NCBI RefSeq assembly: GCF_020103725.1 | Contig: NZ_JAHXBG010000009.1 | Coordinates: 124,001-188,000, forward strand | Direction: 5' to 3' | Length of the DNA stretch: 64,000 nt | Source: Hyalangium gracile | GTDB taxonomy: Bacteria; Myxococcota; Myxococcia; Myxococcales; Myxococcaceae | Shown: piece by piece, positions 53,524 through 62,820 of the stretch | Layout of the letters: each line of letters opens with the position of its first letter | Numbering within the stretch: the first letter of the stretch is position 1 | Notes under the pieces: model-generated | Told to the model about the DNA's origin: nothing | The model's input: the letters and a program-made list of their open reading frames with translations, nothing else | The model's database searches: none | Made by a program: the position numbers and the translations under genes

Positions 53524-53588
53524 CACCCCATGGTGGGGTGAGGTACAGGCGCGGGGCCTGGAGATCGTCTCCAGGCCCCGTTGCTTTT
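53524..53588 (+). terminator. Tandem hairpins ending in a T-rich tail, terminator of the lysin gene
   Basis: A small hairpin (53524-53540, CACCCCA/TGGGGTG) is followed by a 13-bp perfect stem (53552-53580, CGGGGCCTGGAGA/TCTCCAGGCCCCG, loop TCG) and TTGCTTTT. This is the clearest intrinsic terminator in the window. Confidence 0.85.
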
Positions 53589-53619
53589 GCGGGCGCTCGG
53601 CGGCGCCTGACGAAGCCGC

Positions 53620-54345
53620 TCACTGCACGGTGATGGGGATGTTGTAGAGGAAGCACACCGGCACCTTCTGCGGCTTGTACTCCCAGCCGTCCTTGATGCC
53701 GCTGATGATGTCCTGGTCCGCGCCCGGCACCGCCTTCACCGGGATGACGTCGTAGACCTTGCCGTCAGTGCCCACGCAGATCTTGTACATGCCCAGGAGG
53801 GTGCCGCTGTTGCGGTGCGCCTGCTTGAACACCTCGGACAGCTTCGGCGGCACCTGCCGCACCACGTCTCGCTGGATGACGAACGGCGGCACGTTCTTCG
53901 GCTTCACCGGCTCGGCCACCGTCCCCGTGCTCCCCACCACGCCACCCACCACCCCGCCGATCACTCCGCCCTCCACGCCGCCTTCCTGACCGCCCTCCAC
54001 CGCCGCGGGCTCGGGCTCCGGCTCCGGCTCCGGTGGCGGCTCATCCTTGGGAGGCTCGATGGGCTTCACCTCCTTGGGCACCACGATCTCCTTCGGCTTC
54101 GGGGTGACCTTGGGAGTCGTCTTCGGAGTGACGCGGGCCGCGGGCGGCGGGGGAGGCGGCGGCGGGGGAGGCGGCGGCGGGGGCAGCGCCGCCATGAAGG
54201 TGACCTTCACCTCCTTCTCCTGCTGCTCGTTGCCCGGCTTGGCCCAGAGAACGAGCGCCGCGATGACGACGACATGGAGCACCACGGAGAGGACCGTGAA
54301 GCCAGCGAAGCGCGAGGGGGGAGGAGCGAGTTGCTGCGCGAACAT
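53620..54345 (-). CDS. TonB-family energy transducer
   Basis: A 241-residue protein from ATG 54345. A cytosolic start and one membrane helix (about 15-33, VLSVVLHVVVIAALVLWA) are followed by a 14-residue proline run, a Pro/Lys/Glu-rich periplasm-spanning stretch and a Gly/Val-rich segment (GGVIGGVVGG). The C-terminal TonB domain contains VVRQVPPKLSEVFKQ, GTDGKVYDVIPVKAVPGADQ and IKDGWEYKPQKVPVC. It passes proton-motive force to outer-membrane receptors. It diverges from a lipoprotein/receptor pair, so it probably energises that receptor. No exbB/exbD nearby. Confidence 0.88.
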   Translation of the reverse strand: MFAQQLAPPPSRFAGFTVLSVVLHVVVIAALVLWAKPGNEQQEKEVKVTFMAALPPPPPPPPPPPPPPAARVTPKTTPKVTPKPKEIVVPKEVKPIEPPKDEPPPEPEPEPEPAAVEGGQEGGVEGGVIGGVVGGVVGSTGTVAEPVKPKNVPPFVIQRDVVRQVPPKLSEVFKQAHRNSGTLLGMYKICVGTDGKVYDVIPVKAVPGADQDIISGIKDGWEYKPQKVPVCFLYNIPITVQ

Positions 54346-54507
54346 GGATGGGCAGGGGACGGCGCGAGTGCCCTCGGGCCATACCACAGCCCTGGGGTCT
54401 CCTCCCAACGCCCCAGGTAAACCCCCGCCCCTGCTCATACCGCCAGTCACATCTCCGAATCTGTGTCAATACCGTTTCATTTGAGTGTCAGATAGATTCC
54501 ATAAGCC

Positions 54508-54526
54508 GTACGTATCGCCTACGTAC
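54508..54526. promoter_or_regulatory. Perfect dyad GTACGTA-N5-TACGTAC between tonB and receptor genes
   Basis: A 7-5-7 inverted repeat in the divergent gap 54346-54607, 82 bp before the lipoprotein start. Its location suggests one site that could regulate both the TonB protein and the receptor operon. It does not look like a Fur box. Confidence 0.45.
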
Positions 54527-54607
54527 TGGGTGGGGCTGGTGATCGGGAGTGGACACATGGCAGGGTGCGCGCGCCCATCTTCGTCCTCCCTCCCGAAGAG
54601 GTTTCGC

Positions 54608-55585
54608 GTGCAGATTTCATGGAAGCAGACGCTCGGGCTCGTAGCGGCCCTGAGCGCGATGTCGTGTGGTGACTCCGAGCCGACTGGTGACACGTTCCAG
54701 GGCTATATCGACGGCAGCGTGCTGGATACGCGGTTCCAGCCGGCGGGCACGTGTGGCAGCAACATCAAGTGCTACGTGCCGCAGACGGCCACCGTGAACG
54801 GAGACCCGGTGGTCTTCTACAACATGGGCCTGGTCGCCAACCCGAACACGGACAAGAGCAAGCCCCCGGCTCCCACCAAGGTGGAGAGCATCGCGACCAC
54901 GGTGTACGAGTTCCCCGAGGGCTGCATCGCCGGCCCGGAGTATGACCCGCGCACCGACGCGTACGAGCAGACCAGGCAGTACCCGGTGTACTCGAGGCTG
55001 CCGGTGACCAGCACCTCGTCGCCGCCGGTGCCTCTGGCGAAGGTGGTCTACTGGAGCGGCTCGGACAAGTACGAGTGCAACGCCATCAAGAGCGCCACCA
55101 GCGTGGACGAGGGCAAGTTCTCCCTCACCCAGCAGGAGGGCAGCGTCATCTCCATGCGCGCCATCATCGCCCCCTTCGAGATGCGCCGGGGCGACGGCAC
55201 GACGTACACGCCGCCGCTGGGCTGGTACAAGGGGCTGCTGCTCAACTACGTGGACGCCGGCCAGGTGCCAGTGGAGACCGTCCAGGACAACCCGGAATCC
55301 GAGCCCTACCAGGTCCTGGCCCCGATGGACGGCGTGCTGGTGCACCCCTCCGGCACGGGCACCTCGCAGGCGACGGCCAACAACGTGCTGGTGCTGCGCG
55401 CGCGGCCCGGCGAGCAGGGCTGGTCCCCGGTGGTGAAGCTGCGTGAGTTCCGGGCCACCGCGCCGAACTCGCCCTCCTTCTACAAGAGCCTCTGCTACGA
55501 CCCGCCCTGCGCCACGAACGCCGTGGACATGACCAAGGCCACCACCTACGCCGGCACGCTCTACCTCACCACGGGTGCGCCGTGA
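54608..55585 (+). CDS. Lipoprotein upstream of TonB-dependent receptor
   Basis: A 325-residue lipoprotein from GTG 54608 (AGAGG six bases before). Lipobox SAMSC. The mature part has strands and two short Cys pairs (GTCGSNIKC near the N-terminus; CYDPPC near the C-terminus). No family is recognised. It sits 32 bp before the receptor gene, the position of surface substrate-binding lipoproteins in other TonB systems, so a ligand-capture role is inferred. Confidence 0.6.
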   Translation: MQISWKQTLGLVAALSAMSCGDSEPTGDTFQGYIDGSVLDTRFQPAGTCGSNIKCYVPQTATVNGDPVVFYNMGLVANPNTDKSKPPAPTKVESIATTVYEFPEGCIAGPEYDPRTDAYEQTRQYPVYSRLPVTSTSSPPVPLAKVVYWSGSDKYECNAIKSATSVDEGKFSLTQQEGSVISMRAIIAPFEMRRGDGTTYTPPLGWYKGLLLNYVDAGQVPVETVQDNPESEPYQVLAPMDGVLVHPSGTGTSQATANNVLVLRARPGEQGWSPVVKLREFRATAPNSPSFYKSLCYDPPCATNAVDMTKATTYAGTLYLTTGAP

Positions 55586-55617
55586 GCTCCTCCCCTTCTT
55601 CCCGCGAGATTGGCCCC

Positions 55618-58434
55618 ATGAAGAACTCCCTCCTGACTCTCGGCGGCCGGGCGCTGGTCCTGGCGCTGCTGGCGATCACCTTCCTGCCCGTGTCCGCGCT
55701 GGCGGCGGGCGAGAACTACGGCCAGGTGGCTGGCTACGTGTATGACCCGACGGGCGCCCCGATCGCCGAGGTGCCGCTGACCCTCTCCGGCCCGGCGCTG
55801 CAGCAGCCCCAGACGACCACCAGCGGCGAGGACGGCCGCTTCGAGTTCGCGCTGGCCCCCCCGGGCGAGAACTACACGCTCGAGGTGAAGGTGGAGGGCT
55901 TCGCCCCCATCAAGAAGACGGGCATCATCGTGCTGCTCGGCCGGACCTCGCCGGTGGACGTGAAGCTGGAGGTGCTCACCGAGACGCAGGCGGTGGCCAC
56001 CTACGAGATCGTCACCCAGGTCAACCCGCTCATCAACCCGGACTCGGCGCAGACGGGCGCGGTGCTGACCGCGGAGAAGGTCGCCTCGACGCCGGTGTTC
56101 ACCCAGGTGCAGGCCATTCCCCAGCTCGTCGCGGGCGTGGGCCCGGGCAACGCGCCCAGCAGCCGCGGCGGTCTGTCGCGCTACGGCAAGAGCTTCGTGG
56201 ACGGCATGGACACCACGGACGTCACGGACGGCAGCATCACCGCGCCGCTCAACTTCTACGCCGTGGAGAACTTCGAGGTCATCACCGGCGGCATGGACGC
56301 CCAGTACAACAGCCTGGGCATGATCGAGAACGTCGTCACCAAGAGCGGCTCCAACGAGTTCACCTATGACGTGACGATGGTGCTGTCGCCGGCCTGGGCC
56401 AACGCCAAGGGCTTCTCGGCCTCCAACCAGAGCCCCGCGGTGGGCTCCTTCACGCAGAACACCACCCCCCAGTCGGAGACGAGCTTCTACAGCCCGCTGG
56501 TGTCCGTCGGCGGTCCCATCATCAAGAACCGGCTCTGGTTCTACGCCAGCGGTCAGTGGAACCTGTCTCACCAGGAGACGCCCATCACCCTGCCGGGCGA
56601 GGCGCTGGAGAACCGTCCCAAGGACACCGACACGCGGCTGGCCCGCCTGAAGCTGACCTACCAGCCCACGGACAAGGACCGCATCTCCGTGGCGTTCAAC
56701 TACGACCGCAACCAGATCGACAACAACAACTCCAATTCCAGCACGGCGCTGGACGCGGAGTCGAACATCGACCGCGGCGGCTTCTTCCTCATCGCCAACT
56801 ACGACCGGACCATCACCGAGAACATGCTCTTCCAGCTCTCGGCGGGCACCACCTACAAGAGCGCGCACTTCGGTCCCCAGAGCGGGGATGAGAATGCCAT
56901 CTCGCACAACGACGGCAGCGTCACGCGCTTCAGCCCGGGCGGCCTGAACGGCAAGGTGAGCAACCTGCAGGACGAGAGCAAGCGGCGCTTCCAGTTCGAC
57001 CCGACGCTGACCTTCAAGATGGACAAGCACCAGATGAAGGGCGGCCTGCAGTTTGGCTACCTCACGGGCGACATCACCCAGAGCGTCACCGGCAACCAGC
57101 GCTACCAGGACCGCAACGGCATCTGCGACCCGGAAGACCCGACTACCTTCCAGTTCTGCCAGACGCGCACCGACTTCTACGATCTCAACGGCGAGCAGAA
57201 GCCGCTGACCACGGACGCCTCGGTGATGACGCTGGGCGCGTTCCTCCAGGACCGCTTCACGATCAACCGCTACCTGACGGTGGTGGGCGGTCTGCGCTTC
57301 GACGCGGGCCGGCTGTACTCGGACGATGGCCAGTTCATCACCAACCTGACCGGCTTCGGGCCCCGCCTGTCCGGCACGTACGACGTGTTCGGCGACCGGA
57401 ACACCCTGATCACCGCGTTCTACGGCCGCTCCAACGACATCGGCGACGTGTTCGTCGCCCAGAGTGCCAACCCGGAGCTGGCGCAGGTGACGGCCTCGTG
57501 GACGGGGACTGCCTTCGCGGAGTGCGCGCCGTTCGTCGCGGCGACTGGCTGCAGGAACGCGGGAGGCGCCACCGGCCGCGTCTTCGACAAGGATGCCAAG
57601 ACGCCGCACGTGGACGAGCTGAGCTTCGGCCTGCGCCAGGCCGTGGGCGACAAGGCCGCGGTGGGCGCGGACTTCACCTACCGCAAGTACTCCAACATGT
57701 GGGTGGACGAGGAGATCAACCAGCTCTGGGATCCTTCCGGCACGCGCATCATCGGCTACGTCGACCCGTCGCAGCCGCAGGCCATCGTGAAGCTCACCAC
57801 GCCGGACGACGCGTGGCGTGACTACAGGGGCATGGACCTGTGGGTGCAGGGCAAGGCGGGCGCGTGGGACCTGCTGGCCAACTACACGCTGGCCTTCGCC
57901 AATGGCACGGTGGGCAACTACTTCGACGGCTATGGTGACAACCCGCGCATGAAGTCGTTCTTCAAGGGCCCGAACCCGGACGACATCCGCCACACCATCA
58001 AGGGCTCCATCGGCTACGTGACGGACTTCGGCCTCGATTTCGGCTTCCGGTTCCGCTACCTGACGGGCACGCCGCTGTGGATGACGATGCAGAACCCGAC
58101 CCCCAACAACGGGTCGCTGTACCGCTCGCCGCGCGGCACGGGCTACACCGTCAACGCGAACACGGGCCGGGCGGACCTCAACGAGCCGTCCAACGTGGCC
58201 ATCCTCCGCAACCCGGACCAGTTCATCATCGACGCGCAGGCCCGCTATGACGTGGGCCGGCCCCTGGGGCTGAAGCAGAAGCTGGAGCTGACGTTCCTGG
58301 TGGTGAACCTGCTCAACAACACCGACGCCACGGCGCTGAACCAGACCTACAACACCGCCAACCAGCAGTACGGCAGCGTGTTCAGCCGCAGCCGCCCGCT
58401 GCAGGCGGAGTTGCTGCTGCGCTTCCGCAACTGA
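55618..58434 (+). CDS. TonB-dependent outer-membrane receptor with carboxypeptidase-regulatory-like N-domain
   Basis: A 938-residue protein. Signal peptide (about 1-29, ending ALAA). A CarboxypepD_reg-like domain (about 33-115: GQVAGYVYDPTGAPIAEVPLTL) is followed by the plug (about 120-240: GKSFVDGMDTTDVTDGS and NFEVITGGMDAQYNSLGMIENVVTKSGSNEF). A large barrel ends LLLRFRN. This layout fits Oar-like/SusC-like receptors that take up or export large ligands. Forms a unit with the lipoprotein upstream and the divergent TonB. The ligand is not evident. A strong hairpin follows the stop. Confidence 0.9.
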   Translation: MKNSLLTLGGRALVLALLAITFLPVSALAAGENYGQVAGYVYDPTGAPIAEVPLTLSGPALQQPQTTTSGEDGRFEFALAPPGENYTLEVKVEGFAPIKKTGIIVLLGRTSPVDVKLEVLTETQAVATYEIVTQVNPLINPDSAQTGAVLTAEKVASTPVFTQVQAIPQLVAGVGPGNAPSSRGGLSRYGKSFVDGMDTTDVTDGSITAPLNFYAVENFEVITGGMDAQYNSLGMIENVVTKSGSNEFTYDVTMVLSPAWANAKGFSASNQSPAVGSFTQNTTPQSETSFYSPLVSVGGPIIKNRLWFYASGQWNLSHQETPITLPGEALENRPKDTDTRLARLKLTYQPTDKDRISVAFNYDRNQIDNNNSNSSTALDAESNIDRGGFFLIANYDRTITENMLFQLSAGTTYKSAHFGPQSGDENAISHNDGSVTRFSPGGLNGKVSNLQDESKRRFQFDPTLTFKMDKHQMKGGLQFGYLTGDITQSVTGNQRYQDRNGICDPEDPTTFQFCQTRTDFYDLNGEQKPLTTDASVMTLGAFLQDRFTINRYLTVVGGLRFDAGRLYSDDGQFITNLTGFGPRLSGTYDVFGDRNTLITAFYGRSNDIGDVFVAQSANPELAQVTASWTGTAFAECAPFVAATGCRNAGGATGRVFDKDAKTPHVDELSFGLRQAVGDKAAVGADFTYRKYSNMWVDEEINQLWDPSGTRIIGYVDPSQPQAIVKLTTPDDAWRDYRGMDLWVQGKAGAWDLLANYTLAFANGTVGNYFDGYGDNPRMKSFFKGPNPDDIRHTIKGSIGYVTDFGLDFGFRFRYLTGTPLWMTMQNPTPNNGSLYRSPRGTGYTVNANTGRADLNEPSNVAILRNPDQFIIDAQARYDVGRPLGLKQKLELTFLVVNLLNNTDATALNQTYNTANQQYGSVFSRSRPLQAELLLRFRN

Positions 58435-58457
58435 GCCCAGCCTGAAGCGATGAATCC

Positions 58458-58495
58458 GAGGGGCTCCCGCATCATGTGGGGGCCCCTCTCTTTTT
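58458..58495 (+). terminator. Intrinsic terminator after the TonB-dependent receptor
   Basis: GAGGGGC/GCCCCTC stem extended by about seven inner pairs (some G-T), then TC and TTTTT. Begins 24 bases after the receptor stop. The downstream gene starts within 21 bases of its end. Confidence 0.85.
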
Positions 58496-58515
58496 CCATG
58501 CTCCCCTCCTCCTCC

Positions 58516-59757
58516 ATGCGCCCGTCCTCCCTGCTCGTCCTCTCCCTCGCGCTCGCGTGCGCCACGCCCGCGCCCCGTCCGCTGGCCGCCGAGTCCACCT
58601 CCGCCACCGCCGAGCCCGACCTGGTGCTCGTGGAGAGCAGCCCGGTGGAGACGCCCATGGATCACCCGGACATCCCGGATGCCTGGCGCGTGTGGCCGGA
58701 GATGATCGGCTCCGCCACGCGCACGCTGGACATCGAGCAGTTCTACGTGAGCAACACGCCGGGCGGTCGGCTGGAGCCCGTCATCCAGGCCATCGAGGCC
58801 GCGGCGGACCGCGGCGTGCGCGTGCGGCTGCTGGCCGAGGAGAAGTTCGCCAGGCAGTACCCGGAGACGCTGGAGCGGCTCGCGGCCCGGCGCGGCATCA
58901 CGGTGCGCCGCATGGACACGGCGAAGTCCATGGGCGGGGTGCAGCACGCCAAGTACTTCGTCGTGGACGGACGCGAGGCGTACTTCGGCAGTCAGAACTT
59001 CGACTGGCGCTCGCTCGAGCACATCCAGGAGCTGGGCCTGCGCGTGCGAGTCCCCGAGGTGGTCCGCGCCCTCGGCGCCGTCTTCGAGTACGACTGGGCG
59101 CTGGCGGCGGGTGCCACGCCCGCTCCGGTCACCTCTGGGACCGGTGGACTCGGGCCCTTTCCAGCGCGCTTCGATGGAGAGACGGTGCGCGTGAGCCCGG
59201 CCTTCAGTCCCCAGGGCTTCCTGCCGGATCCGGCCACGTGGGACCTGCAGCGCATGGTGGGGCTCATCGACAGCGCGAAGCGCTCCGTGCGCGTGCAGCT
59301 GCTCACCTACCGCGCCAAGGCGCGTGACGGCGGCGAGTTCCGCGAGCTGGACAAAGCGCTGCGGCGGGCGAGCGCCCGAGGCGTGAAGGTGGAGCTGCTC
59401 GTGGCGGACTGGAGCAAGCGCTCGGGCACCATCGAGGGCCTGCAGGCGCTCCACGCGCCGCCGGGCCTCACCGTGAAGATGGCCACCATCCCCCGCGCCT
59501 CCAGCGGCTTCATCCCCTTCGCGCGCGTGGTGCACGCCAAGTACATGGTGGTGGACGGCGAGACGTCCTGGGTGGGCACGAGCAACTGGGAGCGCGACTA
59601 CTTCACCCAGACCCGGAACGTGGGCCTCTTCATCGAGGGCCCCGCCTTCGCCCGTCAGCTCGAGCGCTTCTTCTCGGACACCTGGACCAGCCCCTACTCA
59701 GCCGAGGTGGATCCGAAGGCGACCTACACCCCGCCCGCCATCTCCAGCGAGCAGTAG
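58516..59757 (+). CDS. Phospholipase D-like lipoprotein with two HKD motifs
   Basis: A 413-residue exported protein. The lipobox is LALAC. It has two complete HKD sites: HAKYFVVDGREAYFGSQNF and HAKYMVVDGETSWVGTSNWERDY, as in cardiolipin synthase and secreted PLD. Two catalytic halves in one chain form one active site. It probably acts on phospholipids at the cell surface or of prey. Start ATG 58516 is downstream of the receptor terminator; ATG 58498 is also possible. Neither has a purine-rich ribosome site, so translation may be leaderless or weak. Confidence 0.83.
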   Translation: MRPSSLLVLSLALACATPAPRPLAAESTSATAEPDLVLVESSPVETPMDHPDIPDAWRVWPEMIGSATRTLDIEQFYVSNTPGGRLEPVIQAIEAAADRGVRVRLLAEEKFARQYPETLERLAARRGITVRRMDTAKSMGGVQHAKYFVVDGREAYFGSQNFDWRSLEHIQELGLRVRVPEVVRALGAVFEYDWALAAGATPAPVTSGTGGLGPFPARFDGETVRVSPAFSPQGFLPDPATWDLQRMVGLIDSAKRSVRVQLLTYRAKARDGGEFRELDKALRRASARGVKVELLVADWSKRSGTIEGLQALHAPPGLTVKMATIPRASSGFIPFARVVHAKYMVVDGETSWVGTSNWERDYFTQTRNVGLFIEGPAFARQLERFFSDTWTSPYSAEVDPKATYTPPAISSEQ

Positions 59758-59901
59758 CGCGCGCCCAGGCGCCCCGACACACGGCTTACGCTCGGCATGT
59801 CACCGGGCAGCGGAGCACCCGCCCTCCTGCCTTCGCCTCGCGCCAGCGGCACGGCTTGCCCCTCGAAGGCATACCTTCCGCTGGGGGCAGGAGGTCATTC
59901 C

Positions 59902-61968
59902 GTGAAAGCGAATCGCGGAGGCAGGCTCTGGGACACGCTGGGGTTTCGTGCCCTCGTGCTCGCCGTGGCGCTCTTCGCCCTGGGACGGCTCGCGACCGGG
60001 TTCGTCTTCGAGCCCCACCCCAGCTCCGTCCTCTGGCTGCCGAGCGGGCTCTCTCTCGCCTTCCTGGTGTGCACCCAGCCTCGGGAGTGGCCCGTCCTGC
60101 TGCTGGCCATCTTCGTGTCCGAAGTCACCCTGCTTCACTTCGACGGCTCGGGCACCCCCGTCTGGACCGCGATGCTCTGGGGCCTGGCCAACAGCCTGCG
60201 CGCCCTGCTGGGCGCGGCGCTGATCCGTCGCTTCGTGGGGACCTCCGTCCAGCTCTCGCGGAGCTGGGAGGTGGGCGGGCTGCTGCTCTTCGGCGGGCTG
60301 GTGAGCCCCCTGCCCAGCGCCACGCTGGGCGCCCTCGGCAACGTCCTCTGGCGCGGCCCCGAGTCCTTCGGCTCGCATTGGGTGGCCTGGTGGGTGAGTG
60401 ATGGGCTGGGGACGCTGCTGATCGCCCCGCTGCTGCTGACGTGGACCTCCGCGGCCTTCCACCCCAAGCGCTTCCACCGGCTCGCGGAGCTGGGGGCCAT
60501 CCTGGCCGCGACGGCCCTGGGCACCCACCTCCTCTTCAACCACACCGAGCCGGTGGGAATCCGGGCCGCGCTGCTCTACGCCAGCTTCCCCTTCGTCCTC
60601 TGGGGCGCGCTGCGGCTGGGACCGCTCGGCGCGGCGAGCACCTCGGCGGTAGTGGCGGTGCTCGCGCACTGGCACACCCACCTCGGGAGAGGCCCCTTCG
60701 GCGCCATGACCGCCTTGCCGCACCAGAAGCTGTTCACCCTGCAGATCTTCCTGGCGTTCCTCGGGCTGACGGCCCTGATGCTGGCGGCGATGGCCTCCGA
60801 GCGGCGGCGGACCGAGCAGCTCCAGCAATTGCTGGTGGAGGCCGGCACGGTGCTGGCCGCCTCGATGAACGTGCGAGAGACGTTTCCGCGCGTGGCCCGC
60901 CTCCTGGTGCCGCGGGCGTGCACGGGCTTCGCGCTGTGGGTGGTGGGAGAGAGCGGGCTGCTGGAGCGCGTGGCGCAGGCGGGATGGAGCGCCGCTCGGG
61001 AGAGCCGCGTGCGCGGACAGGTGCCGCCGCTGCCCACCACCTCCCGGCGCTGGAGCACCGCGGAGGGCACGGTGGTGCTGGCACCGCTCCGGCTCCGGGG
61101 CAGCGTGCAGGGGGCGCTCGTGCTCATGAGCGATGAGCGGGCCTGCTGGGCGGGCTCGGCGAACCTCCGACTGGCCGAGGATCTGGCGCACCGGTGCGGC
61201 ATGGCGCTGGAGAGCGCTCGTCTCTACACGGAGGCGCAGCAGGCCATCGCCGCTCGCAATGAGTTCATCGCCGTGGCCGCTCACGAGCTGCGCACCCCTC
61301 TGACGGCGCTCACGCTGCGCATGAGGGCGCTGGACGGGCTGCTCCACCGCGAGCGCGCCTCCGAGGAGGCACGGGCCAAGGTCCGCGCGGCATCCCGTCA
61401 GCTCGTGCGCATGGGCCAGCTCGTCGAGCGCCTGCTGGACGTGGGGCGCATCACCTCCGGCCGGCTGGAGCTGCAGCGGGAGCGCGTGGACGTCAGCGAG
61501 CTGGTGGAGCAGGTGGTGGAGTCCTTCTCCGAGGAGGCCACGCGCGCTGGCAGCGAGCTGCGCGTCGAGGCCCGGGCGGGACTCACGGTCTGGTGGGATC
61601 GCGGTCGCATCGAGCAGGCCTTCGCCAACCTGCTGGCGAACGCGCTCAAGTTCGGCGCCGGACACCCCATCGAGATCCACCTCTCGGGCGAGGGGCCGTG
61701 GGTGCGCATCGCGGTGACGGACCACGGCATCGGCATCGACCCGGAGGCCCTGGAGCGCATCTTCGAGCGCTTCGAGCGGGCGGTGTCGTCTCGCCGGTAT
61801 GGGGGCCTGGGCCTGGGGCTGTTCCTCACCCGGCAGATCGCCGAGTCCCACGGTGGGACGGTCCATGTGGAGAGTCACCCCGGCGAGGGAGCGACCTTCA
61901 TGCTGCAGCTGCCCGTGGGCCAGCAGCCCGAGGCCGAGCCGGAGCTCGGCCACCCTGCTGCCTCGTGA
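59902..61968 (+). CDS. MASE1-type sensor histidine kinase
   Basis: A 688-residue membrane kinase. GTG 59902 has GGAGG eight bases upstream; the ATG at 59797 has no such site. MASE1 membrane sensor (about 10-295) is followed by a GAF-like domain (about 315-450), then HisKA with His461 in AAHELRTPL, and HATPase_c with FANLLANALKFG, DHGIGIDPEAL and GGLGLGLFLT. It should autophosphorylate His461. No response regulator is adjacent, so the partner is elsewhere. The signal is unknown; MASE1 proteins occur in many regulators. Confidence 0.9.
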   Translation: MKANRGGRLWDTLGFRALVLAVALFALGRLATGFVFEPHPSSVLWLPSGLSLAFLVCTQPREWPVLLLAIFVSEVTLLHFDGSGTPVWTAMLWGLANSLRALLGAALIRRFVGTSVQLSRSWEVGGLLLFGGLVSPLPSATLGALGNVLWRGPESFGSHWVAWWVSDGLGTLLIAPLLLTWTSAAFHPKRFHRLAELGAILAATALGTHLLFNHTEPVGIRAALLYASFPFVLWGALRLGPLGAASTSAVVAVLAHWHTHLGRGPFGAMTALPHQKLFTLQIFLAFLGLTALMLAAMASERRRTEQLQQLLVEAGTVLAASMNVRETFPRVARLLVPRACTGFALWVVGESGLLERVAQAGWSAARESRVRGQVPPLPTTSRRWSTAEGTVVLAPLRLRGSVQGALVLMSDERACWAGSANLRLAEDLAHRCGMALESARLYTEAQQAIAARNEFIAVAAHELRTPLTALTLRMRALDGLLHRERASEEARAKVRAASRQLVRMGQLVERLLDVGRITSGRLELQRERVDVSELVEQVVESFSEEATRAGSELRVEARAGLTVWWDRGRIEQAFANLLANALKFGAGHPIEIHLSGEGPWVRIAVTDHGIGIDPEALERIFERFERAVSSRRYGGLGLGLFLTRQIAESHGGTVHVESHPGEGATFMLQLPVGQQPEAEPELGHPAAS

Positions 61969-61988
61969 GCCTTCCGCCCCGCGACGGC

Positions 61989-62765
61989 TCAGGGCTGGGA
62001 CGGCCTGCCGCCCGCACCGTCCTGCTGCCGTCCACCCGGGCGCCCGGGGCCGCGATCCTCGCGCCTCAGCGCGTCGTACTTCGCCTTCTGGTCCTCGGAG
62101 AGGATCTGCCGCATCGCCTCGTCCGTCTGGTTCTGCAGCGCGCGGAGCTCCTGCCGCAGCTCTCTCGGCGACTTGCTGCCCGCGCTCACCTCGGCGAACA
62201 GGGCCTGGCGGCGCGCATCCTCCTCCTGGAACCGACGCGTGAACTCCTGCTCCTGGCTGTAGTTCAGGCCCGCCTCGGACACGAACCTGCGCAGTCGCTC
62301 GGAGCGCTCGGTCTGCGCCTGGGCCTGCGCCTGGACCCACTGCTGCTGGCGCTCCTCGCGCTGGGCGGTGCGCATCTCGTCCTGCACCGAGCGCACCATC
62401 TCCTTGAGGTACTCACGGCCGCCCTGCGAGTTCAGCGCCTCGCCCGCGATCAGGCTCCGCACCTCCGTCTTGAGCTGCTCCACCTCCTGCGCGAGCGCCG
62501 CGGGAGGCGCGCCCGCCGCCCCCGTCCCACCACCGGCGGCGCCGGGCTGCCGCTCGAGCGCCATCACCCGGCTGGACAGGAGCACCACCGTGTTCTCGAG
62601 CGCCTTCAGCCGCTTCTCCAAGGCCTCCACCTCGTGCGAGGAGGTGGAAGCCGAGCGCTCGGGGGCAGGTGGAGCCACCGGCACCTCACCTGAGTTCGAG
62701 AGGGCGACACCCAGTGCCACGACTGCCAGTCCCAGCGAGGCGAATCCGAGGATGCGGTTCATCAT
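61989..62765 (-). CDS. Exported coiled-coil protein, Spy/LTXXQ-like C-terminal region
   Basis: A 258-residue protein from ATG 62765 (MMNRILG). An uncleaved or cleaved N-terminal hydrophobic segment (IGFASLGLAVVALGVAL-like) places it in the periplasm. Residues about 45-75 form a coiled coil (EVEALEKRLKALENTVVLLSS). The C-terminal helical part (LRRFVSEAGLNYSQEQEFTRRF and ILSEDQKAKYDALR) resembles Spy/CpxP-type LTXXQ proteins, which act in envelope-stress sensing. Ends with a Gly/Arg-rich tail. Convergent with the kinase gene. Confidence 0.65.
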   Translation of the reverse strand: MMNRILGFASLGLAVVALGVALSNSGEVPVAPPAPERSASTSSHEVEALEKRLKALENTVVLLSSRVMALERQPGAAGGGTGAAGAPPAALAQEVEQLKTEVRSLIAGEALNSQGGREYLKEMVRSVQDEMRTAQREERQQQWVQAQAQAQTERSERLRRFVSEAGLNYSQEQEFTRRFQEEDARRQALFAEVSAGSKSPRELRQELRALQNQTDEAMRQILSEDQKAKYDALRREDRGPGRPGGRQQDGAGGRPSQP

Positions 62766-62820
62766 GGACCCATGGACGGAGGAGGCCCGCAGCCTATTCC
62801 ATCCCCCCTCGGCCCTCCGC

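Noticed and set aside
54124-54190. GGCGGCGGGGGAG-type repeat run
   Set aside because: It encodes the proline run of the TonB protein; not an independent repeat element.
58450-58515. Earlier starts for the PLD lipoprotein gene
   Set aside because: ATG 58450 lies just upstream of the terminator and would place the hairpin inside the coding sequence. ATG 58498 adds six residues before the signal and cannot be fully excluded.
55561-59535. A 1324-codon open frame on the minus strand
   Set aside because: Antisense to the receptor and PLD genes; same GC-driven artefact, with no recognisable domain.
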